NCBI RefSeq assembly: GCF_014837015.1
Contig: NZ_JACSPT010000004.1
Coordinates: 62,001-126,000, forward strand
Direction: 5' to 3'
DNA length: 64,000 nt
From: Acinetobacter pecorum
GTDB taxonomy: Bacteria; Pseudomonadota; Gammaproteobacteria; Pseudomonadales; Moraxellaceae
The notes under the pieces were generated by a model, which saw only the letters and a program-made list of their open reading frames with translations, did no database searches and was not told the DNA's origin. Position 1 is the stretch's first letter. Every line of letters starts with the position of its first letter. Below, one piece after another: positions 26,288 to 34,620 of the stretch. Made by a program: the position numbers and the translations under genes.

Positions 26288-27330
26288 TGTCTGATATCCC
26301 ATTTTTAAATCCCGCCGTTCTGAAACAGCTGGATTTACCTATTCCTAGTCGGGACATTACCCCACAGCTTTTGCCACCTTTGAACCTGAATCGTAGTGAT
26401 CAACCGCCAATTGATTTGCAGTCCTATCGAAAACTTTATGGTTTTGATTTGCTGGACTGCAAACACTGGCAGGGCTATGTGCAGATGCCATTATTCAGGC
26501 TGCATGTACAGGTGTTTGAGCCCAATCTGGAAAATACCCGCTTTGACAAGATTCAGGGAACCGCTTTTCTGTTGCATGGTTATCTGGAACATAGTGGTAT
26601 TTATCAGCCGATTGTAAAAGAGCTGCTGGAGCAGGGTTTTAGTGTGTTGACCTATGATCTGCCTGGACATGGTCTGAGTGATGGTTCATCTGCCAGCATT
26701 CAGAATTTTGATCACTATCAGCAGGTTTTGCATGCAGTACAACGTTATGTACAGCACGCCTCCCAATTACCTAAACCTTGGGTGGGAATCGGGCAAAGTA
26801 CCGGCGGTGCGATCTGGATGCATCATTTACTGGAATTTGCACAGCGTCGCGAAAATCCTTTTGTGGAACGGGTTCTGCTGTTATCACCATTGATTCGCCC
26901 TGCCAAAACTGCCTGGTGGCATAATTCGGTGGGGCTGGGCATTATTAGCCGCATCAAACGTGAAGTTCCCCGACATTTCAGACGTAATAATCATAATCCG
27001 GAGTTTCTCCGTTTTATCCGGCTTAAAGATCCATTACAACCGCGGATGATGGGCATGGACTGGATTCTGGCGATGTCGCGCTGGATGCTGGAAATGGAAG
27101 CGCGACCTGCTTGCCGTATTCCGGTCTGGCTGGCGCAGGGTGCACAGGATCAGACTGTGGACTGGCGCTACAATATTGAATTTATCCGGCGTAAATTCCG
27201 GCTTCAGACCTTATTGATGCTGGAAGAAGGTTCACATCAGTTAATCAACGAGCGTGCAGACATTCGTGCTGCATTGACAGGCTTGATTCCGGCCTTTCTA
27301 CATGCCCATGGCAGTAAAACTTATTATTAA
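26287..27330 (+). CDS. Alpha/beta hydrolase, monoacylglycerol lipase/lysophospholipase type
   Basis: The 347-residue protein has the Hydrolase_4 pattern: LLHGYLEHSGIY at 96-107, DLPGHGLSDGS at 124-134, nucleophile GQSTGG with Ser171, and a C-terminal His in EEGSHQLINE. There is no signal peptide. It probably cleaves lysophospholipids or monoglycerides. It is the last gene of the phosphatase-murB operon, with start and stop overlapped with the preceding gene. Confidence 0.85.
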   Translation: MSDIPFLNPAVLKQLDLPIPSRDITPQLLPPLNLNRSDQPPIDLQSYRKLYGFDLLDCKHWQGYVQMPLFRLHVQVFEPNLENTRFDKIQGTAFLLHGYLEHSGIYQPIVKELLEQGFSVLTYDLPGHGLSDGSSASIQNFDHYQQVLHAVQRYVQHASQLPKPWVGIGQSTGGAIWMHHLLEFAQRRENPFVERVLLLSPLIRPAKTAWWHNSVGLGIISRIKREVPRHFRRNNHNPEFLRFIRLKDPLQPRMMGMDWILAMSRWMLEMEARPACRIPVWLAQGAQDQTVDWRYNIEFIRRKFRLQTLLMLEEGSHQLINERADIRAALTGLIPAFLHAHGSKTYY

Positions 27331-27366
27331 TTTATTGTTAATAGAGTGAAGATTAAACATTCAAGT

Positions 27367-27398
27367 AAAAAAAAGGCGTTTTTTAGAACGCCTTTTTA
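27367..27398. terminator. Bidirectional terminator
   Basis: The stem AAAAAGGCGTT/AACGCCTTTTT lies between two convergent genes. Confidence 0.8.
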
Positions 27399-27415
27399 TT
27401 TCTAACTTTGTTGAT

Positions 27416-29086
27416 TTAAAATTGTTCTAATTTGGCCAAATTCCACATCCGGAAGTAGAAGTTTTCATCATCCTTATTTTCACAAGACAATAATTCTCCC
27501 TCTTTCAACCAAAAATGAATCTGTGCAAAGTTTTTTATTTCGTGACTATTCACACGTTGCGCCAGATGATGCGCCTTAATGGCTGAAGGGTGTTTTAAAC
27601 CTGCGGAAGCGATCAGTTCAGACAGGGCATGCAAGGTGTTTTTATGAAAATGAAAGACACGTTCTGCCTTGGTTGGTACATGTAGTGCTTTTTGGCGATC
27701 TTTGTCCTGGGTGGTGACTCCAACCGGACATTGATTGGTGTGACAGCTTTGTGCCTGAATACAGCCCACTGCAAACATAAAACCACGGGCGGAATTCACC
27801 CAATCCGCCCCAATGGCAAGCGTGCTTGCAATATCGAATGCACTAATAATTTTACCACTTGCACCAATTTTGATCTTATCTCTCAATCCTGCACCAACAA
27901 GGGTATTATGTATAAACAGTAAACCTTCTCGTAATGGTGCGCCGACATAGTCAATTAGCTCAATTGGTGCAGCACCGGTTCCACCTTCAGATCCATCGAC
28001 CACGATAAAATCCGGGTAAATCTGGGTATGTAACATGGCTTTTACAATACTCATAAATTGCCAAGGCTGACCCAGACACAGCTTAAAACCGACTGGTTTT
28101 CCGTTGGAAAGTTCACGTAATTGTTGAATGAAATTCATCATTTCAATTGGGGTGCTAAATGCCGGATGGCTAGAAGGTGAAACGCAGTCATGATCACGGC
28201 TGATACCCCGGATTTGTGCGATTTCTTCCGATATTTTACTTTTAGGTAAAATGCCACCATGTCCAGGCTTTGCGCCTTGCGAAAGTTTGATTTCAATCAT
28301 CTTGACTTGGGGTAATTTGGCCTGAGCAGCAAAACGTTCCGGGTCGAACTGTCCGTCTAAAGTACGGCAGCCAAAATATCCACTGCCAATTTCCCAGACC
28401 AGATCACCGCCATATTCCAGGTGATAGGGACTGATACTGCCTTCGCCTGTATCATGAAAAAAATCACCTTTTTGAGCGCCGAGATTAAGTGCACGTATCG
28501 CATTGGCACTCATGCTGCCAAAGCTCATGGCTGAAATATTTAAAATAGACGCTGAAAATGGCTGTGTACATTGCTCATTCCCAATCAGGATACGAAAAGT
28601 CTGCGGATCGGCAACTTTACAGGGGGTGATAGAGTGACTGACAAAGCGGTAATTATCTTCATAAACATTCAATATCGAGCCGAAAGGTTTATCTGAGTTT
28701 TCGTTTTTCGCCCGCTGGTACACCAGACTGCGTTGCATGCGGGAAAAAGGCAGTGCATCGCGGTCGGCTTCAATAAAATACTGACGAATCTCTGGCCGGA
28801 ATTCTTCAAAGATAAAGCGGAAATGTCCCATAATTGGGTAATTTTTCAGAATAGAATGCTTATTTTGCAGTACATCATACAAACCCAATAGGCTGAGGAG
28901 AATACTCAGAATCCACAGGGTATTCACCAAAGTTTGCGGCATGAAATAATAGATATAACGCGGCGAATAACCGATATGGAATGTGGTAAAAATCACTGCT
29001 ATCAGAATGCAGGCAAACCAGACCGAATGGCGGGAAAAAAACGTATTAAGCAGTTTATGACGTACTAATTGCGCAGGGTTAGCCAT
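27416..29086 (-). CDS. FMN-binding glutamate-synthase-like membrane protein
   Basis: The 556-residue protein has two N-terminal hydrophobic helices (about 20-70) and then the GltB-like FMN barrel: SAMSFGSMSANAIRALN, GEGSISPYH, KPGHGGILP, VVDGSEGGTGAAP. Near the C-terminus is CIQAQSCHTNQCPVGV, matching the Cys spacing of the 3Fe-4S site of glutamate synthase. The amidotransferase domain is absent, so ammonia release from glutamine is not expected. The true reaction of this stand-alone, membrane-anchored family is not established. It is the nearest protein gene to the WYL/Anbu region, on the opposite strand from the operon. Confidence 0.87.
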   Translation of the reverse strand: MANPAQLVRHKLLNTFFSRHSVWFACILIAVIFTTFHIGYSPRYIYYFMPQTLVNTLWILSILLSLLGLYDVLQNKHSILKNYPIMGHFRFIFEEFRPEIRQYFIEADRDALPFSRMQRSLVYQRAKNENSDKPFGSILNVYEDNYRFVSHSITPCKVADPQTFRILIGNEQCTQPFSASILNISAMSFGSMSANAIRALNLGAQKGDFFHDTGEGSISPYHLEYGGDLVWEIGSGYFGCRTLDGQFDPERFAAQAKLPQVKMIEIKLSQGAKPGHGGILPKSKISEEIAQIRGISRDHDCVSPSSHPAFSTPIEMMNFIQQLRELSNGKPVGFKLCLGQPWQFMSIVKAMLHTQIYPDFIVVDGSEGGTGAAPIELIDYVGAPLREGLLFIHNTLVGAGLRDKIKIGASGKIISAFDIASTLAIGADWVNSARGFMFAVGCIQAQSCHTNQCPVGVTTQDKDRQKALHVPTKAERVFHFHKNTLHALSELIASAGLKHPSAIKAHHLAQRVNSHEIKNFAQIHFWLKEGELLSCENKDDENFYFRMWNLAKLEQF

Positions 29087-29355
29087 TGTAAAATTAAGTC
29101 CCTATTTCGACTTCTACAGGGCTTTATGATGTGCAGAGCCCGTTATCTTATACAAGCAGAGAATTGTTATTCAATTTTATAAACTTGCCGAAAACCCTAC
29201 CAAGCGATGCAATGATTCCACAGCGATTGCTGATAAACATTACTGAAAAATTCCTATAGAAAAAATCTGCATAAGATAGATATTCTCTTTATTTCACAAG
29301 ATGGAGAGATAATTTTATAGTTGGTTTATCCACTATTATATAGGAGCTTGATCCC

Positions 29356-29421
29356 ATGACCAAAAAGTCCATTCGCTTTAATACTGCTGAACTGGCTTGC
29401 TCATGTCTCAGTTATTTTTAA
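29356..29421 (+). CDS. Small ORF (21 aa) of an orphan transcription unit
   Basis: The ORF begins MTKKSIRFNTAELACSC and stops after SYF. AGGAG lies nine bases before the ATG, the best ribosome binding site for several hundred bases. It overlaps a second small ORF in the -1 frame and a terminator follows, all on the plus strand between two minus-strand genes. The final codons TAT TTT TAA contain a T run where a one-base backward slip would continue into the second frame. I do not recognise the peptide. Confidence 0.4.
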   Translation: MTKKSIRFNTAELACSCLSYF

Positions 29422-29513
29422 ATATCGAACTTTTATCCAACCTGAATTCCGGGGTACCAAAGAGAGGCAGGTGGGCACAGCGACAGATCACCACAATAAT
29501 TACAAAAATATAA
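29403..29513 (+). CDS. Overlapping small ORF (36 aa), possibly the frameshifted continuation of the 21-aa ORF
   Basis: This ORF encodes a basic peptide that begins MSQLFLNIELLSN and ends with IITKI. Its ATG lies inside the upstream small ORF, so it could be translated by coupling, by -1 slippage at TTTTTAA, or be the rest of one gene broken by a single-base change. A joined product would have about 52 residues. It is followed within 13 bases by a terminator. It has no ribosome binding site of its own. Confidence 0.35.
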   Translation: MSQLFLNIELLSNLNSGVPKRGRWAQRQITTIITKI

Positions 29514-29525
29514 GCATAATTCTCC

Positions 29526-29557
29526 AGTCCCCAATTTGGGGGCTTTTTTATTTTTAA
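29526..29557 (+). terminator. Terminator of the orphan small-ORF unit
   Basis: The stem AGTCCCCA/TGGGGGCT has a three-base loop and is followed by TTTTTTATTTTT. Its orientation is plus, unlike both flanking protein genes, so it implies an otherwise unannotated plus-strand transcript. Confidence 0.75.
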
Positions 29558-29585
29558 TTCTTATAAAATCTCGATGAAACCCTAG

Positions 29586-30593
29586 CTAAGGATTCCCCTC
29601 ATCCCGTTGATTGACTGCATCCGCCACAATACTCGGTTCAATATGTTTAATCTTTTTACCAAAGCTACGCAGCCACCAGACCAGTTGTGAGGTGAATGGC
29701 ACGGTGGCTGTGATTAATGCCATACCCTTATCTATTTTTTCAATTTTCTGGTCTTTGCTAAGCTGGCTTTCTTCCAGATAATGTGCATCTGCTTCCGACA
29801 TGGTTAATTTAAGCGTGACGTTCTCTGTAGGCTGATTGAAATCCACCCGGAAACCCAGTGCACCAGAATCAATATATTCATCAATGTCAAAATTCACCGG
29901 ATGCAAGGCACGTGAATTCAGTACTACGGCAGATTTAAAGCGATGCAGGGCAAAAGTCTGGATATCGGACTTGTCATGACGGGTACATATTAAATAGATA
30001 ATGGAACCTTTTTGCACCAAAGCCAGAGGATTGAGAATATAGGTTTTTTCTTCGCTGTTATGAACACGTCCCTGATACACACATTCCAGTTGTTTGTCCT
30101 GTAACAGACCTTCATACACGGCTTGTTGAGCCGCTTTATCGACGACAGGTGGAATCAGCGGCTGGGTAGCTGGAACAATACGCACGCGATTAATCCATTG
30201 CCGGACATTGTTCTGGGAGGAAAGACTGCGTCGCGCCAGATCAAACCAGGGATTCATTTCTTCGATCAGGCTCGGTGGCAGCAGGTGTTTTAAATGTTCT
30301 TCGACCATCATAAAGGTGACGGCTTGCGAGCTGGTCATATGCGGCAAACTTTGCAGTGGCGCATCTGAGCGCCAACGCCAGCCTTGTGGTGTGGTCTTAC
30401 TACTTTCAATTGGAAAGCGTTGCGCAATCTGGTTCAGGTCACGCTGAATGGTACGCAGACTGATATCGATACCTTCGCGATTCAGGATTTCCTGTAATTC
30501 ACGTGTTCCCATCCATTTGCCGGTAGAAAGACGCGACAAGATTTGCCATTGGCGATACAGGCTGTTCGAGGTTTCTTTTTCTTGTGCTGACAT
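29586..30593 (-). CDS. WYL-domain transcriptional regulator
   Basis: The protein of about 335 residues has an N-terminal winged helix (LSTGKWMGTRELQEILNREGIDISLRTIQRDLNQI) and a WYL ligand-binding domain from about 140 on, with a WCX-like C-terminal extension. WYL proteins include PafB and PafC, regulators linked to the mycobacterial proteasome locus, and many control divergent neighbours. It is transcribed away from the ATP-grasp/Anbu operon. I favour the ATG at 30593; a TTG at 30611 would add six residues. Control of the operon is an inference from position and from the inverted repeat in the spacer. Confidence 0.87.
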   Translation of the reverse strand: MSAQEKETSNSLYRQWQILSRLSTGKWMGTRELQEILNREGIDISLRTIQRDLNQIAQRFPIESSKTTPQGWRWRSDAPLQSLPHMTSSQAVTFMMVEEHLKHLLPPSLIEEMNPWFDLARRSLSSQNNVRQWINRVRIVPATQPLIPPVVDKAAQQAVYEGLLQDKQLECVYQGRVHNSEEKTYILNPLALVQKGSIIYLICTRHDKSDIQTFALHRFKSAVVLNSRALHPVNFDIDEYIDSGALGFRVDFNQPTENVTLKLTMSEADAHYLEESQLSKDQKIEKIDKGMALITATVPFTSQLVWWLRSFGKKIKHIEPSIVADAVNQRDEGNP

Positions 30594-30709
30594 AGTGTAT
30601 TTTACTGGCAATAAAAGACGGGATTTAAACTTAGATTAACACAATAAGAAAACTCACATTTTTTCGCAAGTCCTTAAACGCAACAATTGTCCTACAAACT
30701 AAAAACAAC

Positions 30710-30738
30710 TTGGCAAGAAATAGCATTGAGTTTAAATG
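30710..30738 (+). promoter_or_regulatory. Candidate promoter of the ATP-grasp/Anbu operon
   Basis: TTGGCA (30710-30715) and TAAATG (30733-30738) are 17 bp apart, about 95 bases before the first gene. The -10 is weak, so an activator could be needed. An inverted repeat overlaps the same bases. Confidence 0.35.
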
Positions 30739-30745
30739 GTATTTC
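30717..30745. promoter_or_regulatory. Inverted repeat overlapping the operon promoter
   Basis: GAAATAGCATT and AATGGTATTTC are arms of 11 bases with one mismatch, separated by seven bases. Its position in the spacer shared by the WYL gene and the operon makes it a candidate operator. Confidence 0.45.
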
Positions 30746-30831
30746 CTAGATTAATGATAGGCGGAATATAGATGCGCTGGCATAGATATTGCTTTGATTA
30801 AATTAGAATAGATGATAATACGAGGGTTTGT

Positions 30832-32391
30832 ATGCTTAAAGGAAATCAGGATACAAATGTGATTGAAACGATTGATAAATTTACTTCTCCGAATCTTGGG
30901 AAGAATTTTATAGACACTAAAACCCCAACGGTATCTACAACAACCAATCCACAACTTTTATTGCAGCAACTGTCTTCAAAGTTTTTTAATGAAATGCAGG
31001 ATGAGCATGTGCTGTCCAGTCAGGCCGGCCAAAGACTGGAAGAATGGTTATCTCAACATACTCTTGATGAACTTAATACACTTAATCAGGTTGCAAAAGA
31101 ACATTTTTTACATCACGGTATTACTTTTACGGTTTATGGGGAGGAAGAAGGCGTAGAGCGAACGATTCCCTTTGATATCATTCCGAGAGTCATTGACCGG
31201 AAACAGTGGAATATGGTGGCTTTAGGTTCGGCCCAACGTGTACGGGCACTAAATCTATTCCTGCATGATATTTATCATCAACAAGATATTTTAAGAGCCA
31301 ATATTATTCCTGAACTGCAGATTTTGACCCATGAGGCCTATCAGCCACACATGTATCAACATAGCTTGAAAGGCGGGATTTATAGCCAGATCAGCGGTAT
31401 AGATCTGATCCGTGATTCCAAAGGCGAGTTTTATGTTCTGGAAGATAATCTCAGAACGCCATCGGGTGTAGCTTATATGCTGGAATGCCGCAAGATCAGT
31501 GAAAAGCTGATGCCGAAAGTATTCGAACAGTCCAAGATTGCTGCAATTGAGCAATATCCACAATTATTAAAAGAAATTTTGATAGAAAATGCCTATGTCG
31601 ATAAGCCATTTGTTGTGGTACTGACGCCAGGACGTTTCAATAGTGCATACTACGAGCATGCAGTTCTTGCAATAGAGATGGATGTACCATTGGTAACATC
31701 ACGTGATCTTTTTGTTGATGACTCGAAGGTTTATGTAAAAACTATACGTGGTCGCCAACGAGTCGATGTTATTTATAGACGTGTCGATGACGCTTTTCTC
31801 GATCCATTATGCTTTAAACCGGATAGCACCTTGGGTGTAGCTGGCTTGATGTCAGCTTATTTGCAAAATAATGTCGTGATTGCAAATGCTCCAGGAACTG
31901 GTGTGGCAGATGACAAATCAGTTTATCCATATGTCGACAAAATGATTCATTTTTATTTGGGCGAACAGCCAATTCTGAAGAATGTTCCGACTTATCAATG
32001 TCGTAATTCACAAGAACTGGACTATGTCATGGCTCATATGGATCAGCTGGTGGTGAAAGAAGCACAAGGTTCTGGTGGCTATGGCATGCTCATTGGCCCA
32101 CAGGCATCTAAACAGCAAATTGAAGATTTTAGGGAGAAAATTTTAGCTGCGCCACATTTATATATTGCGCAGCCAACTTTGGACTTATCGGTTAGTCCTA
32201 CTTTAACCAATTTTGGTATTGCTGAACGTCATATCGACTTACGCCCATTTGTACTGAGTTCACCTTATCGTACTGAAATCGTACAGGGTGGCTTGACACG
32301 TGTAGCGATGCAGCCTGGCTCATTGGTAGTAAATTCATCACAGGGCGGCGGTATTAAAGATACCTGGGTAGTCGACAATTTACATTCATAA
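30832..32391 (+). CDS. Circularly permuted type 2 ATP-grasp protein
   Basis: The 519-residue protein matches the CP-ATP-grasp family (DUF404/DUF407): FDIIPRVIDRKQW, GIDLIRDSKGEFYVLEDNLRTPSG, VVVLTPGRFNSAYYEH, VVKEAQGSGGYGMLIGP, IAERHIDLRPFV and the closing SSQGGGIKDTWVV. The fold is predicted to use ATP to form an amide or peptide bond through an acyl phosphate; the substrate of this family is unknown. The first 45 or so residues are a Thr/Asn-rich extension. GAGGG precedes the ATG. It heads a four-gene operon with alpha-E, transglutaminase and Anbu genes. Confidence 0.92.
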   Translation: MLKGNQDTNVIETIDKFTSPNLGKNFIDTKTPTVSTTTNPQLLLQQLSSKFFNEMQDEHVLSSQAGQRLEEWLSQHTLDELNTLNQVAKEHFLHHGITFTVYGEEEGVERTIPFDIIPRVIDRKQWNMVALGSAQRVRALNLFLHDIYHQQDILRANIIPELQILTHEAYQPHMYQHSLKGGIYSQISGIDLIRDSKGEFYVLEDNLRTPSGVAYMLECRKISEKLMPKVFEQSKIAAIEQYPQLLKEILIENAYVDKPFVVVLTPGRFNSAYYEHAVLAIEMDVPLVTSRDLFVDDSKVYVKTIRGRQRVDVIYRRVDDAFLDPLCFKPDSTLGVAGLMSAYLQNNVVIANAPGTGVADDKSVYPYVDKMIHFYLGEQPILKNVPTYQCRNSQELDYVMAHMDQLVVKEAQGSGGYGMLIGPQASKQQIEDFREKILAAPHLYIAQPTLDLSVSPTLTNFGIAERHIDLRPFVLSSPYRTEIVQGGLTRVAMQPGSLVVNSSQGGGIKDTWVVDNLHS

Positions 32392-32414
32392 GATTCCAAA
32401 GAAGGAAAAATGTC

Positions 32415-33017
32415 ATGGTTTTGCTAAATAGCAATGCAAAACATATTTTTTGGTTAGGGCGCTATTTAGCCCGCACACATTTTTTATGTGCCCGCTTTCC
32501 ATTTTTAGAAGATGAGGCGGCTTTAACTTATGCACACGCTTTTTGTTTACCTGCCTTCGATGCCAGCTCCTTAAATGAGCTGCTACTTGATCCTACTCAA
32601 CTGGCATCTTTTAGCCAGCAGTTGGGAATTGCTAAAGATAATATTCAGGAGTTGCGCGGAGTATTGTCGGCATCAGGCTATGCGGAAATGATGAAACTGA
32701 TCAAAACTGCAGACAAAAATGCCGGTTATATTTGTGAAGTAGTGAATGAATGTGAAGATATTCTGGAAGCGGAGTCTTCCGATATCTTTCTGTTTTTTAG
32801 TTTAGGCCAATGTCTAGAACAGCTTGATCATCATTTGCGTCTGGGTGAGGAAACTGGTACTACACTGGGTAAAATTGATTATATCGTCAAAATTTTGGTG
32901 GAAATGGGCTGGGGCGATCTGGAACAGTACTGGGAACAGTTGCGTGCAGAGCCAAACCGGATTGAATTCTATCAGTTTAGCGACCATATTCATCAACTGT
33001 TTGAGGCAGATGTATGA
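32415..33017 (+). CDS. Short alpha-E domain protein
   Basis: The 200-residue all-helical protein shows the family's opening pattern (NAKHIFWLGRYLARTHFLCARF) and a later YICEVVNECEDILE helix. Alpha-E proteins are usually about 300 residues, so this is a shortened version. The family almost always travels with the permuted ATP-grasp protein, sometimes as a fusion, and no activity is known. AAGGAAAAATGTC precedes the ATG. Its stop overlaps the transglutaminase start as ATGA. Confidence 0.82.
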   Translation: MVLLNSNAKHIFWLGRYLARTHFLCARFPFLEDEAALTYAHAFCLPAFDASSLNELLLDPTQLASFSQQLGIAKDNIQELRGVLSASGYAEMMKLIKTADKNAGYICEVVNECEDILEAESSDIFLFFSLGQCLEQLDHHLRLGEETGTTLGKIDYIVKILVEMGWGDLEQYWEQLRAEPNRIEFYQFSDHIHQLFEADV

Positions 33018-33793
33018 AATTGATGGTGAATCACCAAACCCATTATATGTATACGGCCGAGGTGAGGAACAGTATTCAGTACATCAAAATGATGCCTTCG
33101 AATAATGCGCATCAGCGGGTACATTCGTGGGATATCAGCGTGCCGGGTTATAAACAGATACGAAAAGATGCATTCCAAAATTTGTGGATGACCTGTAACC
33201 AGCGCGAGCCGTACTATTCCTTAACCATTATGGCACAGGGGATTGTCGAGCTGAATCCTGCACATCAGAGTGGGCTGAATGATTCAATTAATCCCAATCT
33301 TTTTTTACAGCCGACCGAATCGACCCAGTGTAATGCAGCAATGAAGGATTTTGCACAACGTCATGTCCCTGTATTAAGCCGTCAGCATCTGATTGGACTG
33401 GCGCAGGCATTGCTGGAGCATGTACCTTATATTTCCAACAGCACTTCTGTACAAGGCACAGCAATAAATGCTTTTGAGTCCAGACAGGGGGTTTGTCAGG
33501 ATCATAGCCATATTTTTATTGCCATGTGTAAATATCTGGGTTTACCTGCCCGGTATGTGTCTGGTTATTTATATGCACAAAATGCCTCGCATCTGGCCAG
33601 TCACGCTTGGGCAGAGGTGTTTGTAGACCAGACATGGTATTGTTTTGATGTCAGTAATCTGCTGTTCACTCCGAGTTCGCATGTTTATGTGGCGATTGGA
33701 CGAGATTATTGGGATGTGGCACCGGTACGCGGTGTAAGAGAGATGGGCGGTGTGGAATCCATGCTTTCCAGCGTTCAGGTGCTAGGATGTTAA
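33014..33793 (+). CDS. Transglutaminase-like cysteine peptidase
   Basis: The 259-residue protein has the N-terminal bacterial transglutaminase-associated region and the core triad Cys161 (QGVCQDHSH), His197 (ASHAWAEVF) and Asp212 (YCFDVSN). Members of this group are thought to cleave or form amide bonds. With an ATP-grasp ligase upstream and a proteasome-like peptidase downstream, it may act on the same peptide product. There is no signal peptide, so it is cytoplasmic. Translation is coupled to the alpha-E gene through an ATGA overlap. Confidence 0.9.
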   Translation: MKLMVNHQTHYMYTAEVRNSIQYIKMMPSNNAHQRVHSWDISVPGYKQIRKDAFQNLWMTCNQREPYYSLTIMAQGIVELNPAHQSGLNDSINPNLFLQPTESTQCNAAMKDFAQRHVPVLSRQHLIGLAQALLEHVPYISNSTSVQGTAINAFESRQGVCQDHSHIFIAMCKYLGLPARYVSGYLYAQNASHLASHAWAEVFVDQTWYCFDVSNLLFTPSSHVYVAIGRDYWDVAPVRGVREMGGVESMLSSVQVLGC

Positions 33794-33806
33794 TAAGGAC
33801 GAACTA

Positions 33807-34541
33807 ATGACGTATTGTTGTGCATTGCGTTTAGAGCAAGGTATGCTATTTATCAGTGATACCCGGACCAATGCCGGAGTAGATCACATCTCTATATTTC
33901 GAAAGCTATACACCTTCGGAGTTCCTGGGGAACGTATGATCGTGATACAGGCATCCGGCAATCTGGCAACCACCCAAGCCGTGATCGGACATATCAAAAA
34001 TCAGCTTGAACTGAAGCAGGAACCTAATATATTGAGCCTGCATACCATGTTTGATGTCGCGGAACTGGTGGGAAGCATGCTGAAAAAAGTAATTGCCAAC
34101 GTCACGAGCGATATTTCGGAACAGAGTAATTATTATTGTAATCTGCTGGTGGGTGGACAACTCAAAGACCAAGATATGCAGCTTTATCATGTTTATCCGC
34201 AGGGAAATTTTATCTGTGCGACACGCGATACACCATATTTCCAGATTGGCGAAAGCAAATATGGCAAGCCCATCCTGGATCGCGCGCTGACTTATGATAT
34301 GCCGCTGGATGAAGCCTTGCGCTGTTCCCTGATTTCATTTGCATCTACCTTGCGCTCTAATGTTTCAGTTGGTATGCCGCTCGATGTACTGGTCTATAAA
34401 AAAGACAGTCTGATGATGCCGAGAGGTAAGCGTATTGCTGAAGATGATGAGTATTTCACGGCAATCAGCCGGCAATGGTCGGAAACCTTGAAAAAAGGAC
34501 TGGCAGAACTTCCGGTTCCATCTAATGAGTATTTCTTGTAA
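33807..34541 (+). CDS. Anbu (bacterial proteasome homologue, HslV-related)
   Basis: The 244-residue protein begins MTYCCALRLEQGMLFISDTRTNAGVD, so Thr2 becomes the N-terminal nucleophile once Met is removed, as in proteasome beta subunits. The later motifs GNLATTQAV, LVGGQL and FASTLRSNVSVGMPLDVLVY are those of Anbu. Known Anbu proteins form open helical assemblies and show little activity on standard peptides, so the natural substrate is open. It ends the ATP-grasp/alpha-E/transglutaminase operon, the gene company reported for this family. Confidence 0.92.
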   Translation: MTYCCALRLEQGMLFISDTRTNAGVDHISIFRKLYTFGVPGERMIVIQASGNLATTQAVIGHIKNQLELKQEPNILSLHTMFDVAELVGSMLKKVIANVTSDISEQSNYYCNLLVGGQLKDQDMQLYHVYPQGNFICATRDTPYFQIGESKYGKPILDRALTYDMPLDEALRCSLISFASTLRSNVSVGMPLDVLVYKKDSLMMPRGKRIAEDDEYFTAISRQWSETLKKGLAELPVPSNEYFL

Positions 34542-34577
34542 AAATCTATCCTAGGTCCGGTTTTTCACGTACAGTGT

Positions 34578-34616
34578 TAACTTCTATGCATCAGGCATAA
34601 TAAAAAAGAGAAGTTA
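34578..34616 (+). promoter_or_regulatory. Nested hairpin covering the ribosome binding site of the BLUF gene
   Basis: TAACTTCT (34578-34585) pairs perfectly with AGAAGTTA (34609-34616), which contains the likely ribosome binding site (AGAGAAG region). Inside it TATGC/GCATA forms a second stem. CATAAT at 34596-34601 could also be a -10 box, in which case the outer repeat would be an operator. Confidence 0.4.
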
Positions 34617-34620
34617 GTAC

